Assembly: GCA_035318625.1 (NCBI GenBank)
Contig: DATHEL010000002.1
Coordinates: forward strand, 186,001-250,000
DNA from: ELB16-189 sp035318625
Lineage (GTDB): Bacteria; Bacteroidota; Bacteroidia; Cytophagales; Cyclobacteriaceae
Reading direction: 5' to 3'
DNA length: 64,000 bases
Each line of letters begins with the position of its first letter. The first letter of the stretch is position 1. The notes under the pieces are model-generated. The model searched no databases, was not told where the DNA came from, and was given only the letters and a program-made list of their open reading frames with translations. Position numbers and translations under genes: made by a program. Below are positions 1-9,500 of the stretch, piece after piece.

Positions 1-1554
1 GTCGTCGGCACCGTTGTCGATGAGTTGGTATCGCACGTTCCGCAGCTCTCCGTTTACCAGGAACCACGAACCGATGGTGTGATTTTCACGGTAGAACCTG
101 CGCTTCACATCGAACCAGTTGATGCCCTCCATACCGAACTCTACTCTCCTTTCATTGAAAACGTCGGCATAAGTGATGGCGGTTTTTGTCGACAAGCCAG
201 CCCTTGTGCGAATGGCATTGTAGTAAGACAAAGCCATTCCGTCTGATGTCTCATTACCGGCACCTATGGTAGCTTCGGCATAGATCAGGTACACATCGGC
301 GAGACGGAGTATATACTGGTTGATCGGAGTTGCCTGGTTAGAAACTGAGACACCTACGTCTTCCGCGTTACCTAACACATACTTCTTTACGTTGTTCAAG
401 ACAGGGGCAGCTGTTTCAGTTTGACCTGCAAATGCAACATCCGGATAGTCCTCGGGATACTTTTTGTGAATGTTGTAAGTGTACCCGCCCTGCGCTTTGT
501 GTATTTCAGGGTAGTGATCGCCCAGTGTCATGTAGATCGATTTCCTCCGCAGGTCAGGCTGTGGCTGGCCCAAACCGTTTTTCGAGTTTTCAACCAGGTT
601 GTTGATGAAATCCACGGTGAGACTCTTGTACCCGCCCCACCCTTCGCTGATGCCCGTGAGCATGGTGTTACGCGCCAATACCGCCTGGTGCGAGTTGCCG
701 ATACCATACGCACCTGCGGTGAACTGAATGGCAAACAGTGACTCGGGGTTGTTGTTGTTCTCAACTTTGAAGAGGTCTTCGTACTTCGGCATCAGAGAGA
801 GGCTGCTTTGCTGGATCACATTGCCCGCGTACTCTTTTGCCTTAGCAAAATTCGCAACGGAATTTGCATCGTTGAGCTCCGAAGCCATCGTGAGGTGAAG
901 CTTTGCAAGCATGCCCTGCGCCGACCATTTTGTTACGCGTCCGGGAGCATCCTGTGCAGGAAGGTTTGCGGCTGCGTATTCGAGATCTTTCCGGATAAAC
1001 TCGTACACACTCCTGCGTGTGTTCTTCGGAAGCTGAAGGTTACCGGATTTCACTACCTCCGACCCGTTTTCCACGACCGGAACATCGCCCCAGAACTCTG
1101 CCAGGAAGAAGTATGCGGTTCCCCTGAGAAAACGTCCTTCGGCGATACCGGCATTGATCGCTTCTTCGGAAACTCCGTACGATTCTGCGATCGGGGGCAT
1201 GTCGTTGATCACCGAGTTTGCTCCCGCAATCACACGGTACAGTCCCCTCCATCCCTGCAATATCACCGCGTTATTCTCGGTGAAGCTGAGGAAGAACAGC
1301 TGTCCTTCATCGGCATAATCCTGCAAGAGATCGCCCGCCATACCGTCGCCGGCGCACCAGAGGAATTTATCGTTGGCATCGAACCAGGCCGATCCGTAGA
1401 CCGCGCCGGTAACACGCCGGATCTCATCGGCACTTCGGAAGAAACCGTCGATCGCCAGGGCGTCCTGCGGAACGATTTCGAGGAACTCCTCCTTACACGA
1501 CACCGATACGAAGACCAGCGCCAGGCATGCAATATATTTTGTTGTCCTGTTCAT
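1..1554 (-). CDS. susD: SusD/RagB-family outer-membrane glycan-binding lipoprotein, C-terminus cut by window edge
   Basis: The frame opens at ATG 1554-1552 and stays open for 518 codons to the left edge, so the C-terminus is missing. The N-terminus is a lipoprotein signal with lipobox Cys at residue 20 (SVSC|KEEF). The mature start (FLEIVPQDALAIDGFF), the TPR-like middle, and later segments such as ADVYLIYAEA and FGMEGINWFDVKRR are typical of SusD/RagB proteins. These sit on the cell surface as the lid of a SusC transporter and capture glycan. The gene starts 11 nt after the susC stop on the same strand, the usual susC-susD order. Next to a GH10 xylanase, xylan oligosaccharides are the likely ligand; that is inference. 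Confidence 0.95.
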   Translation of the reverse strand, partial: MNRTTKYIACLALVFVSVSCKEEFLEIVPQDALAIDGFFRSADEIRRVTGAVYGSAWFDANDKFLWCAGDGMAGDLLQDYADEGQLFFLSFTENNAVILQGWRGLYRVIAGANSVINDMPPIAESYGVSEEAINAGIAEGRFLRGTAYFFLAEFWGDVPVVENGSEVVKSGNLQLPKNTRRSVYEFIRKDLEYAAANLPAQDAPGRVTKWSAQGMLAKLHLTMASELNDANSVANFAKAKEYAGNVIQQSSLSLMPKYEDLFKVENNNNPESLFAIQFTAGAYGIGNSHQAVLARNTMLTGISEGWGGYKSLTVDFINNLVENSKNGLGQPQPDLRRKSIYMTLGDHYPEIHKAQGGYTYNIHKKYPEDYPDVAFAGQTETAAPVLNNVKKYVLGNAEDVGVSVSNQATPINQYILRLADVYLIYAEATIGAGNETSDGMALSYYNAIRTRAGLSTKTAITYADVFNERRVEFGMEGINWFDVKRRFYRENHTIGSWFLVNGELRNVRYQLIDNGADD

Positions 1555-1565
1555 ATTCGTTTCAA

Positions 1566-4500
1566 TTAAAAGTCTACATCCAAACCGAGGGTAAACATGC
1601 GCGGTGTCGGGTAACGTCCCGAATCGACGCTCTGCTGAAGGACATTCTGGTTGTTTGCACCTACTTCAGGGTCATAACCGCTGTACTTCGTAAAGACAAA
1701 TGCATTCTGAACATTTCCGTAGATGCGGACGCGACTGAGCCTTGCTCTGTTGGTCAGCGTTGAAGGCAGGGTATAACCGAGACTGATATTCTGTACCCTC
1801 ACATATGACCCGTCCTCGACCCACCGGTCGGAAGGGATGCGGGCGTTGCCGTTCACATCGGTCGAGGTATATCTGGGTATCGTTGCATCCGGATTTGATA
1901 GCTGCACCTTCGTAATGTTCTCACGATCGATAGCGTCCTGCGCCCGGCTGTCACCTGGCGCGATTAAGCCGACCAGGGCGCGGTTGGATACTTCGGCGAG
2001 CTGATTGTTGCTGAGGTTCTGCATCCCTTCAGTCCGTATCCTCAGCGCGTTGAAAATCTTTCCGCCCTGTGATCCTGTTATGAACACCCCGAGTGTGAAT
2101 GACTTATAAGTAAAGTTGTTGTTGAAACCGAAAGTGAATTTCGGGTTCGGGTTGCCAATGAAGGTCTGGTCACTGGAGTTGATCAATCCATCGCCATTCA
2201 GATCCTTATATTTCACGTCACCGATCCAAACACCGTCGGTACGATGAACATAGTTCTCACCATTAGGCTTTTCCGTGGACTCCGAGCCGGAACGCTTCAC
2301 CTGCACGGCATGACTAAGAATATCCTGCTCGTTTTGGAAAATGCCTTCTGTTACGTAGCCATAGAACTGGCCGACAGGCTGGCCGACTTCTGAACGGGTC
2401 GGCACGTTATAAACCCCGTAAAGATAAACGTTCGAATTGATGACATTGGAGTTGTCGAGCCTGGTGATCTTGTTACGGACGAGGCTGAAGATGAAGTCGG
2501 TATCCCACGAAAAATCTCCGGTCCTCATGTTGTGCGTGTTCAGGGCGATGTCGATACCCTTGTTTTCCATCTTGCCGAAATTCACATATGGCGCATTGAT
2601 AGGAAACACACCGCCACCCGCTGCGCCACCGAGGTACAATGGAATGGGCAGCTCCATCAGGAAGTCTTTTGTTCCACGTTTGAACAGGTCGACTGTAAGG
2701 TCAACTCTGCCCTGGAACAACGACAGATCGATACCAACGTTAGTCTGCGTACCAGACTCCCATTTTACACTCGGGTTAGCCAGGCGATCGAGCTTATACG
2801 TTGTTCCGAAGGGCGAGATCACCGACACCAGTTTCGAACCGTAAGCATAGGAGGGAATATTCTGGTTACCGACTTCGCCATAACCTGCACGAAGCTTGAG
2901 GTCCGACAAAATGTCGTTGTTCTTAAGGAATTCTTCGTTCGACACGTGCCATGCAAACGACGCTGCCGGGAAATAACCCCTCCTGTTGACGCCGCCAAAC
3001 TTCGATGACCCGTCGTTACGGATGGTAAATGTTACTAAATATCTCTCGCGAAAGTTGTAGTTCAAACGAGCGAAGTACGATGATAGTGCATTGGTATCCT
3101 TGCTACCGTTTGATGTCTGCCCGTTGTTGTCACCCTGGCTGAGAACAGGAATGTCGTTAGTGGCGAGATTTTTCTTCACCACGCGGATCTGGTCGTAAGT
3201 TCCCCTCACGGCTTCTGTTCCAACCATCGCTGTCAGGGCGTGTCCCGTGGAAAGTATAAGGTTATAGGTGGCATAATTCTTCCATATCCAGCCGCTGCTG
3301 GTCGACCGTTGATCCTGCAGGATATTTTCAGTGGACACCAGCGAACCCCAACGATACGTGGGGTTGAAGTTGATATTCTGTGTCTGGTTATTGTCGATGG
3401 CAAACTCCGAACGCACGGTCAGATTCTTCATGATATTGATCTCGCCGTAGAAATTGGCCATCAGGCGTTGCTGGGCAAGTGTGTTGGTACGGAGGTTTGC
3501 GATAGCTACCGGGTTGAACTTCACTTCAGCGCTGCTCACGCTGGGCGGAGGACCGGCGTATTCTCCATTTGCATCGCGTACAGGAACATCGGGTTGCACG
3601 GCTAGCGCCTGTGCGAAGATCCCGTCGCCCGATCCGTCGTTGATGTTGTTTGAGAACGAATTGGTATATGCCACGCTGGTACCGAGCTTGAACCAGTCGT
3701 TTACCTTGCTGTCGATATTGATCCGGGTGTTGAATCGTTTCAAGTCGGAATGTATCGCAATACCATCCTGTGCGAAGTAACCTCCCATGATCGCATACTG
3801 CGTTTTATCGTTACCGGCCGTTGCCGATATGGAATGGCTTTGCTGCGCAGCAGGTCTGAAGACCTCCGATTGCCAGTCAGTACCGTCACCCAGCAGCGTG
3901 GGATCGAGATAGTGGCTGTCGACCACTGCGTTTGTTTCGGTAGCGATCGTCTTGCGATAGTCGGCATACTGTGCAAGGTTCATCATGTCCAGTTTCTTGC
4001 GGAGACTTGCGACACCGTAATAGCCGTTGTATGATATCTTCGACTCGCCTGACTTACCACGTTTGGTAGTAATGATGATGACACCGTTCGAAGCGCGCGA
4101 TCCATAAATAGCCGATGCCGAGGCATCCTTCAGCACGTCGATGCTCGCGATATCGTTAGGATTGATGCTGGATAAGGGGTTGACGCGGGTTTGTCCGTTT
4201 CCGCCATCGGTTAAACCGGCAACGCCGGTACCTTCGCCAAAAAACTGGATACCGTCGACAACGTAGAGCGGCTGGTTGTTACCGAAAGTTGAAATACCAC
4301 GAATGTTAACCGTTGTTGCGCCACCCGGTGCACCGGAGTTTTGCGTGACCTGCACGCCGGCTATCCGACCCTGAAATGCCTGATCGACGTTGGCAACCAT
4401 CGCCTGGCTGAGCTTAGCCTGCCCAACGGACGCGATGGAGCCTGTGAGATCGCTTTTCTTTTGGGTGCCGTATCCGACGACAACCACTTCGCTCAGAGCG

Positions 4501-4802
4501 AGAACATCTTCTGCAAGCTCAATGGCGATGTTGGTCTGAGTTCCGACGCGGATCTCCTGACTCGCGTACCCGATGAAGGAGAACACGAGAACATCGCCGC
4601 TGGTTGCTTCGATGGAGAAAACGCCGGAAACGTCTGTGGTAGTACCTGTTGCTGTTCCTTTCTTGATCACGTTCACGCCGGGCATTCCCTGGTTGGTGGC
4701 ATCGGTGACTTTTCCGCTGATCACCTGCGCAAACAAGGAGCCTGATCCGGCAAGGAAGCAAACCACAAAAGCGTAAATCAGTCTTTTGTAATTTTTCATC
4801 AT
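1566..4802 (-). CDS. susC: SusC/RagA-family TonB-dependent outer-membrane transporter
   Basis: A 1078-aa protein, normal length for SusC. A signal peptide ends near residue 25 (LFAQ). A carboxypeptidase-regulatory-like domain (about 26-100, ISGKVTDATNQGMPGVNV) follows. The family linker SEVVVVGYGTQKKSDLTGS leads into the plug (AGVQVTQNSGAPGG, NIRGISTFGNNQPLYVVDG). The rest is a 22-strand barrel ending in a strand-like FTLGLDVDF. It imports oligosaccharides across the outer membrane using TonB energy. Two ATGs lie in tandem (4802 and 4799); either may start. It is divergent from the xylanase at 5031 and followed by susD, so the locus is probably induced by the hybrid regulator at 6524-10636. 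Confidence 0.96.
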   Translation of the reverse strand: MMKNYKRLIYAFVVCFLAGSGSLFAQVISGKVTDATNQGMPGVNVIKKGTATGTTTDVSGVFSIEATSGDVLVFSFIGYASQEIRVGTQTNIAIELAEDVLALSEVVVVGYGTQKKSDLTGSIASVGQAKLSQAMVANVDQAFQGRIAGVQVTQNSGAPGGATTVNIRGISTFGNNQPLYVVDGIQFFGEGTGVAGLTDGGNGQTRVNPLSSINPNDIASIDVLKDASASAIYGSRASNGVIIITTKRGKSGESKISYNGYYGVASLRKKLDMMNLAQYADYRKTIATETNAVVDSHYLDPTLLGDGTDWQSEVFRPAAQQSHSISATAGNDKTQYAIMGGYFAQDGIAIHSDLKRFNTRINIDSKVNDWFKLGTSVAYTNSFSNNINDGSGDGIFAQALAVQPDVPVRDANGEYAGPPPSVSSAEVKFNPVAIANLRTNTLAQQRLMANFYGEINIMKNLTVRSEFAIDNNQTQNINFNPTYRWGSLVSTENILQDQRSTSSGWIWKNYATYNLILSTGHALTAMVGTEAVRGTYDQIRVVKKNLATNDIPVLSQGDNNGQTSNGSKDTNALSSYFARLNYNFRERYLVTFTIRNDGSSKFGGVNRRGYFPAASFAWHVSNEEFLKNNDILSDLKLRAGYGEVGNQNIPSYAYGSKLVSVISPFGTTYKLDRLANPSVKWESGTQTNVGIDLSLFQGRVDLTVDLFKRGTKDFLMELPIPLYLGGAAGGGVFPINAPYVNFGKMENKGIDIALNTHNMRTGDFSWDTDFIFSLVRNKITRLDNSNVINSNVYLYGVYNVPTRSEVGQPVGQFYGYVTEGIFQNEQDILSHAVQVKRSGSESTEKPNGENYVHRTDGVWIGDVKYKDLNGDGLINSSDQTFIGNPNPKFTFGFNNNFTYKSFTLGVFITGSQGGKIFNALRIRTEGMQNLSNNQLAEVSNRALVGLIAPGDSRAQDAIDRENITKVQLSNPDATIPRYTSTDVNGNARIPSDRWVEDGSYVRVQNISLGYTLPSTLTNRARLSRVRIYGNVQNAFVFTKYSGYDPEVGANNQNVLQQSVDSGRYPTPRMFTLGLDVDF

Positions 4803-5030
4803 AGCTGTTTTGGTTTAAGGGCCGAAATGGATTTCTTAAATCCTCTATCGAAATCGATTGCTAAAATTAGGCGGACATGCCCCCAGGGAAGGGTAGCCGA
4901 TTGTTTTGAAATGATGGATGGGACGTTAACAGGGGGTATCAAATGTTTCAGAATTGGATCAGTTTTGTTAACAGGAATTTTGATTCTGCTTCAAAAGCGG
5001 GTTCTTTAATCGGATAGACAGACAGGAAAA
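4803..5030. promoter_or_regulatory. Divergent promoter region between susC and the GH10 xylanase
   Basis: This 228-nt spacer must hold the promoters for susC (leftward) and the xylanase (rightward). It contains a perfect 6+6 palindrome at 4829-4843 (GGATTT-CTT-AAATCC), 27 nt before the susC start. It is a candidate operator for the neighbouring hybrid two-component regulator. No convincing paired -33/-7 boxes were identified by eye. Assignment as an operator is inference from position and symmetry only. Confidence 0.4.
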
Positions 5031-6218
5031 ATGCGTTTCGTATTGGTTTTTTTGGTGTTGGCGGCGTTAACCTGTAAGGGTCAGATCGCGAAGGATAAGT
5101 GCAAATTCCTCGGGAACGTCATCGGCGCCTATACACCCACTGATTTCAACACACTCTGGAACCAGGTATCACCTGAGAACGCCGGCAAATGGGGATCTGT
5201 CGAAGCTTCGAAGGATGTCATGGTCTGGGATCAGCTCGACAACGCGTATAAGTACGCGAAAGACAACGGGGTTCCGTTCAAACAACACACACTGGTCTGG
5301 GGACAACAACAACCCGCGTGGATAAGCGCCCTTCCTCCTGCCGATCAAATGAAGCAGGTTGAAGAATGGATCAAATTATTCTGTGAACGATATCCCGATA
5401 CTGATTTTATCGACGTAGTCAACGAACCGTTACATGCTGTTCCGGTGTACTCCGATGCACTGGGCGGAAAAGGAACAACGGGCTGGGATTGGGTTGTCTG
5501 GGCATTTGAGAAAGCGAAAGCCTACTGCCCGAAAGCAAAGCTCATACTTAACGATTACAATATCATAGGCAACAATGTCGCTACGCTGAATTATCTCGAC
5601 ATCATAAAGATCCTGAAAGACCGCAGCCTCATCGATATCATCGGGGAACAAGGACATTTCCTGGAGACAACACCCAATTCCACGATCACAAGCAACCTCG
5701 ACAAATTATACGCTACCGGCCTTCCGATCCACATTTCGGAGTACGATATCAATCTCGCCAGCGATGCGGAACAGAAAGCTAAATACGAGAGCCAGTTTCC
5801 TGCGCTTTGGGGTCATAAGGGCGTTTACGGAGTGACCTTATGGGGATATAAGCAAGGAGAGATCTGGAGGACCGACTCATACCTGCTGAGATCGAACGGA
5901 ACACAGCGGCCGGCCCTCGAGTGGCTGAAGGGATATGTTGCAGCCAACGCCGGCGGGGCATTTTGTCTTACCACCGGTGTCGAAGACCATGAGACGGGCC
6001 TGCAGGTATACCCGAACCCTGCCCCTTCGGGCAACTTCACCCTCGAATCTTCGCTGGGAGAATTTGATGTACACATCCGCGATCTGCAGGGACGTGTGAT
6101 CCTGGAAAGAAAAGTAAGTGGTCTGGTGCCCGTTAGCCTGCAGGTGCCGGTTGGTCTTTACTTTATTGAGATTTCGAACGGGACAATGCGGGAATTCAGG
6201 AAGTTGGTGCTAGAATAA
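5031..6218 (+). CDS. GH10 endo-1,4-beta-xylanase with T9SS C-terminal sorting domain
   Basis: A 395-aa exported enzyme that cleaves internal beta-1,4 bonds of xylan. Residues 1-18 are a signal peptide. The catalytic (beta/alpha)8 domain spans about 25-305: QHTLVWGQQQPAWI, then the acid/base Glu132 in VVNEPLHA and the nucleophile Glu237 in LPIHISEYDIN, then GVTLWGYKQGEIWRTDS near the end of the barrel. A short linker leads to a type-A T9SS sorting domain (about 318-395; VYPNPAPSGNFTLES, ending in REFRKLVLE). The enzyme is therefore predicted to leave the cell through the type IX system. It is divergent from susC/susD, so its products are probably imported by that pair. Start ATG 5031 follows a purine-rich ACAGGAAAA. 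Confidence 0.95.
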   Translation: MRFVLVFLVLAALTCKGQIAKDKCKFLGNVIGAYTPTDFNTLWNQVSPENAGKWGSVEASKDVMVWDQLDNAYKYAKDNGVPFKQHTLVWGQQQPAWISALPPADQMKQVEEWIKLFCERYPDTDFIDVVNEPLHAVPVYSDALGGKGTTGWDWVVWAFEKAKAYCPKAKLILNDYNIIGNNVATLNYLDIIKILKDRSLIDIIGEQGHFLETTPNSTITSNLDKLYATGLPIHISEYDINLASDAEQKAKYESQFPALWGHKGVYGVTLWGYKQGEIWRTDSYLLRSNGTQRPALEWLKGYVAANAGGAFCLTTGVEDHETGLQVYPNPAPSGNFTLESSLGEFDVHIRDLQGRVILERKVSGLVPVSLQVPVGLYFIEISNGTMREFRKLVLE

Positions 6219-6220
6219 AT

Positions 6221-6262
6221 AGCCAATAGCCAATAGCCAATAGCCAATACCCAATAACCAAT
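6221..6262. repeat. Tandem heptamer repeat (AGCCAAT)
   Basis: Six consecutive 7-nt units directly after the xylanase stop: four AGCCAAT, then ACCCAAT and AACCAAT. The same AACCAAT word recurs at 22546-22566 inside the tolC-like gene. It belongs to a class of short word repeats at many junctions in this window. Confidence 0.9.
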
Positions 6263-6278
6263 ATCTAATTGCGGGAGC

Positions 6279-6377
6279 TCAAATGATGATCAGGAGGGCT
6301 ATGGAAACGGCAAGAGCAAAATAGATCGCAATCTCTACTGCGAGCATCCATCGACGTCGCTTTCTCAATTTCTCCAT
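6279..6377 (-). CDS. Possible 32-residue single-span membrane protein
   Basis: An ATG at 6377 opens a 32-codon frame ending in TGA at 6279. The product has a strongly basic start (MEKLRKRRR) followed by one hydrophobic helix of about 22 residues ending in ALLIII. This is the expected layout of a positive-inside, C-out miniprotein. It lies 147 nt downstream of the hybrid regulator on the same strand, in an otherwise gene-free gap of 305 nt. No strong ribosome-binding site is visible, which is common in Bacteroidota. No function can be assigned. It could be a chance frame, but the charge and hydrophobicity pattern argues for a real gene. Confidence 0.5.
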   Translation of the reverse strand: MEKLRKRRRWMLAVEIAIYFALAVSIALLIII

Positions 6378-6523
6378 AAGATCAAATAGAAATTTATAGG
6401 TGCTAATCTACACGCCAGATGCCGGCAGTAGGGTTATTAAAACGTAACTAAATAGGTAAGATTTGTTTCCGCTTGTAAATAAATGTAAAAAATACCCTTA
6501 GCCTACCGTTATGTAACCGATTG

Positions 6524-9500
6524 CTAAGAATTTCTCGACGCATACATCGAGGGAAGGATCTTGTATTCTTCCTTAAAGTATTTTGTGAAATATTTCGGGT
6601 TGTTGAACCCAACTTTGTACGCGATCTCCGACACGCTGAGCTGACTTTTCTCCAACAACTGGGCGGCCTGTTGCAAACGAATGGTCCGGATGAACTCCAG
6701 GGGTGACTTGCCAGTGAGCGCCAGGAGCTTTTTGTAAAGGTGGACACGGCTCATACCAAGCTCGTGGCTCAAATCCTCTACCGAAAAGTCGGGATCGGTG
6801 ATATTGACTTCCACTATTTTGATTGCGTTCTGAATGAGCTTTTCGTCCATCGACGTGATGCGGATAGTGCTGGCTTTTACCTGTATTTGCCTGCGGAAAT
6901 CCTTATGGAACAATTCGCGCTGGTGAATGAGATTCCGTATACGAGCCTGTAGTATTTCGAAGCTGAATGGTTTTGTAACGTAGTCGTCGGCCCCGGCCTG
7001 GAAGCCTTCCATTTTTTGTTCCTCAGCCATCCGGGCAGTCAATAAAATAACGGGAATGTGACAAAGGTTCTGGTCCTCTTTGATGGCTCGGCAGAACTCG
7101 ACCCCGTTCATTTCAGGCATCATCACATCCGACACGATGAGATCGGGAAGATGTTGTTGCGCCCTTATGAGGCCTTCTTTTCCATTCTTGGCCTCAACCA
7201 CATCGTAGTGAAGCTTCAGGTTGTCTTTGAGATAGAACCGGAAGTCCTCGTTGTCTTCCACCAGCATCAATACCGGCCTGCGGAGCGCGTGGTGTTCTGC
7301 ACCGGCAAGATCGTGCACGTGCTGCAAGGGGCCTTCGTCGTGGACGACCTCGCTCGTAACATGAAGTATCTCACGCACCGGGAGCTCAATGATAAATGTG
7401 CTTCCCTTGTTGGGCTCACTCTCTACCTTCACGCTTCCCTCGAACGACTTGACAAACTCTTTAACGATCGACAGGCCGATGCCCGTTCCCTGATTGACCA
7501 TGCTGCGGGGGACGTCGTTCTGGAAGAAGCGGTCGAATATCTTTTCAATATTTTCTGCCGGTATGCCGATGCCGGTGTCCTTGACGCGAATGCATAACCA
7601 GCGGGCATCGCCGTCCTTCTTCACATCGACCTCGACCGATACCTGCCCGTTCTCCGGAGTGAACTTAAATGCGTTCGACAGGAGGTTGAACAGTATTTTT
7701 TCGAGCTTATCCTGGTCGAAGATCATTTCCAGGGAATCGACCGGGGAACTAAAAGAAAATCCGATGTTCTTCTTTTCCGACAGGTCGGTAAAGCTGTGGG
7801 CTGTTTCTTTGATGAACCGGATCACGTCGCCTTCGGAAGGATTGAACTTGATCTCCTGGACTTCGAGCTTCCTGAAATCGAGAAGCTGGTTGATCAGGTT
7901 CAGAAGGCGGCGGGCATTGCGATGGATAAGCTCGAGTTGTCCCTTCTGGTCGTCGGAAGATGACTTGAGCATCTTTTCGAGAGGTGTGAGGATCAACGTA
8001 AGCGGGGTACGGAACTCGTGACTCACGTTTGTAAAGAATCTGATCTTCATCAGGTCGAGCTCATGCATCCGTTGCGACTCTCTTCTCTCCTGCTCTATGG
8101 CGAACTTCATACGTTCGCGTTGCTGGATCAGCCGGCGGGTCAGCAGCAGGATTCCGAGCACGCCGAAGAAGTACATCACGAAGGCCGTCGACGTCTTCCA
8201 GAATGGAGGGAGAATAGTGATATGTAGTGTGACAGCCTCATCGCTCCAGACACCATCGTTATTTGACGCGATCACCCTGAACGTGTAGTCACCGGGGTCG
8301 AGGTTGGTATACGTTGCTTTGCGCGACATGCCGGAGGTTGTCAGCCACTCTTTGTCGGAACCTTCGAGGATGTAACGGTATTGACTCTTTTCCGGATGAA
8401 TATAAGACAGCGCGGCAAAACCGATCGAGAAGGCGTTGTGGATATGGTCCAGCTCGATATAGTCGGTGGTATTGATCGCCGTCGGCAAGATCAGTTTGCC
8501 ATCGATCCGTTCGCCCGGCCTGACGCTCTTGTTCGTTATTTGGAAATCCGAAAGGATCACACGTGGCTTTACTGTATTCTGCCGGATGTCTTCAGGACGA
8601 AACATGTTGAACCCATTTACTCCTCCGAAGATAAGCTGGCCGTCGCTGGTCCGAAGGGCGGCATTGTCGTTGAATTGTTTACCCTGCAATCCGTCGGACT
8701 CGTCATAATTGCGAAAGCCGAACTTCATCTTGCCTGCATCCATCGAGATATCGAGATTCGACAGGCCATTGGGTGTGCTCATCCAGAGATTGCCGCGGTT
8801 GTCTTCGAGAATGGTAAGGATGGTGTTGTGCGGAAGGCCGTCTTCGGTACGGAACGCAGTGAAAGTTTTCCCGACCGGGTCGAACATATTCAGTCCTTCC
8901 AACGTCCCTACCCAGATCAGCTTACGGCTGTCTTCGAGTATCCAAAGAATGCTGTTGTTGGAAAGCGAGCGGTCGTTGCCGGGCTGGTTGTTGTAGTGGA
9001 CGAACCGCCCTGTTTCTCTTTCGAGAACATCGATGCCGAAACCCGTACCGACCCAGAGGTTGCCCTTCGAATCCTCTTCGAGCACGGTGACATAATTTGT
9101 GCGGATGGAATTCATATCGCCGTTGCGATAATGCCGGAAGATATTCGCCTCACGATCGAACATATCGAGTCCACCCTGCAAAGTGCCCGCCCAGAGATTG
9201 CCTCGCGAATCTTCGAGCACTTCCCACACGCTTTCGTCTCCCAGGCTCTGGGGGTCCGATGGATCATGACGATAATGGGTGAACTTCTTGCCGTCGAATT
9301 TATTCAGACCTCCGTAATAGGTACCGATCCAAAGATTGTCTTTGCTGTCTTTGGTCATGCTCACGATTACGTCGCTGCTCACGCTCGACGGGTCGCTGAT
9401 GCTGTGCTTGTAGTTTTTGTACATCCCGCGGGACCGGTCCCAGTAAAGAAGACCACCACCGTTGGATCCCATCCAGATGTTCTTCTTTCCGTCTTCGACA

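Noticed and set aside
808..1569. 253-codon open frame on the plus strand
   Set aside because: Antisense to the SusD gene, which is uninterrupted to the window edge and has a lipoprotein signal.
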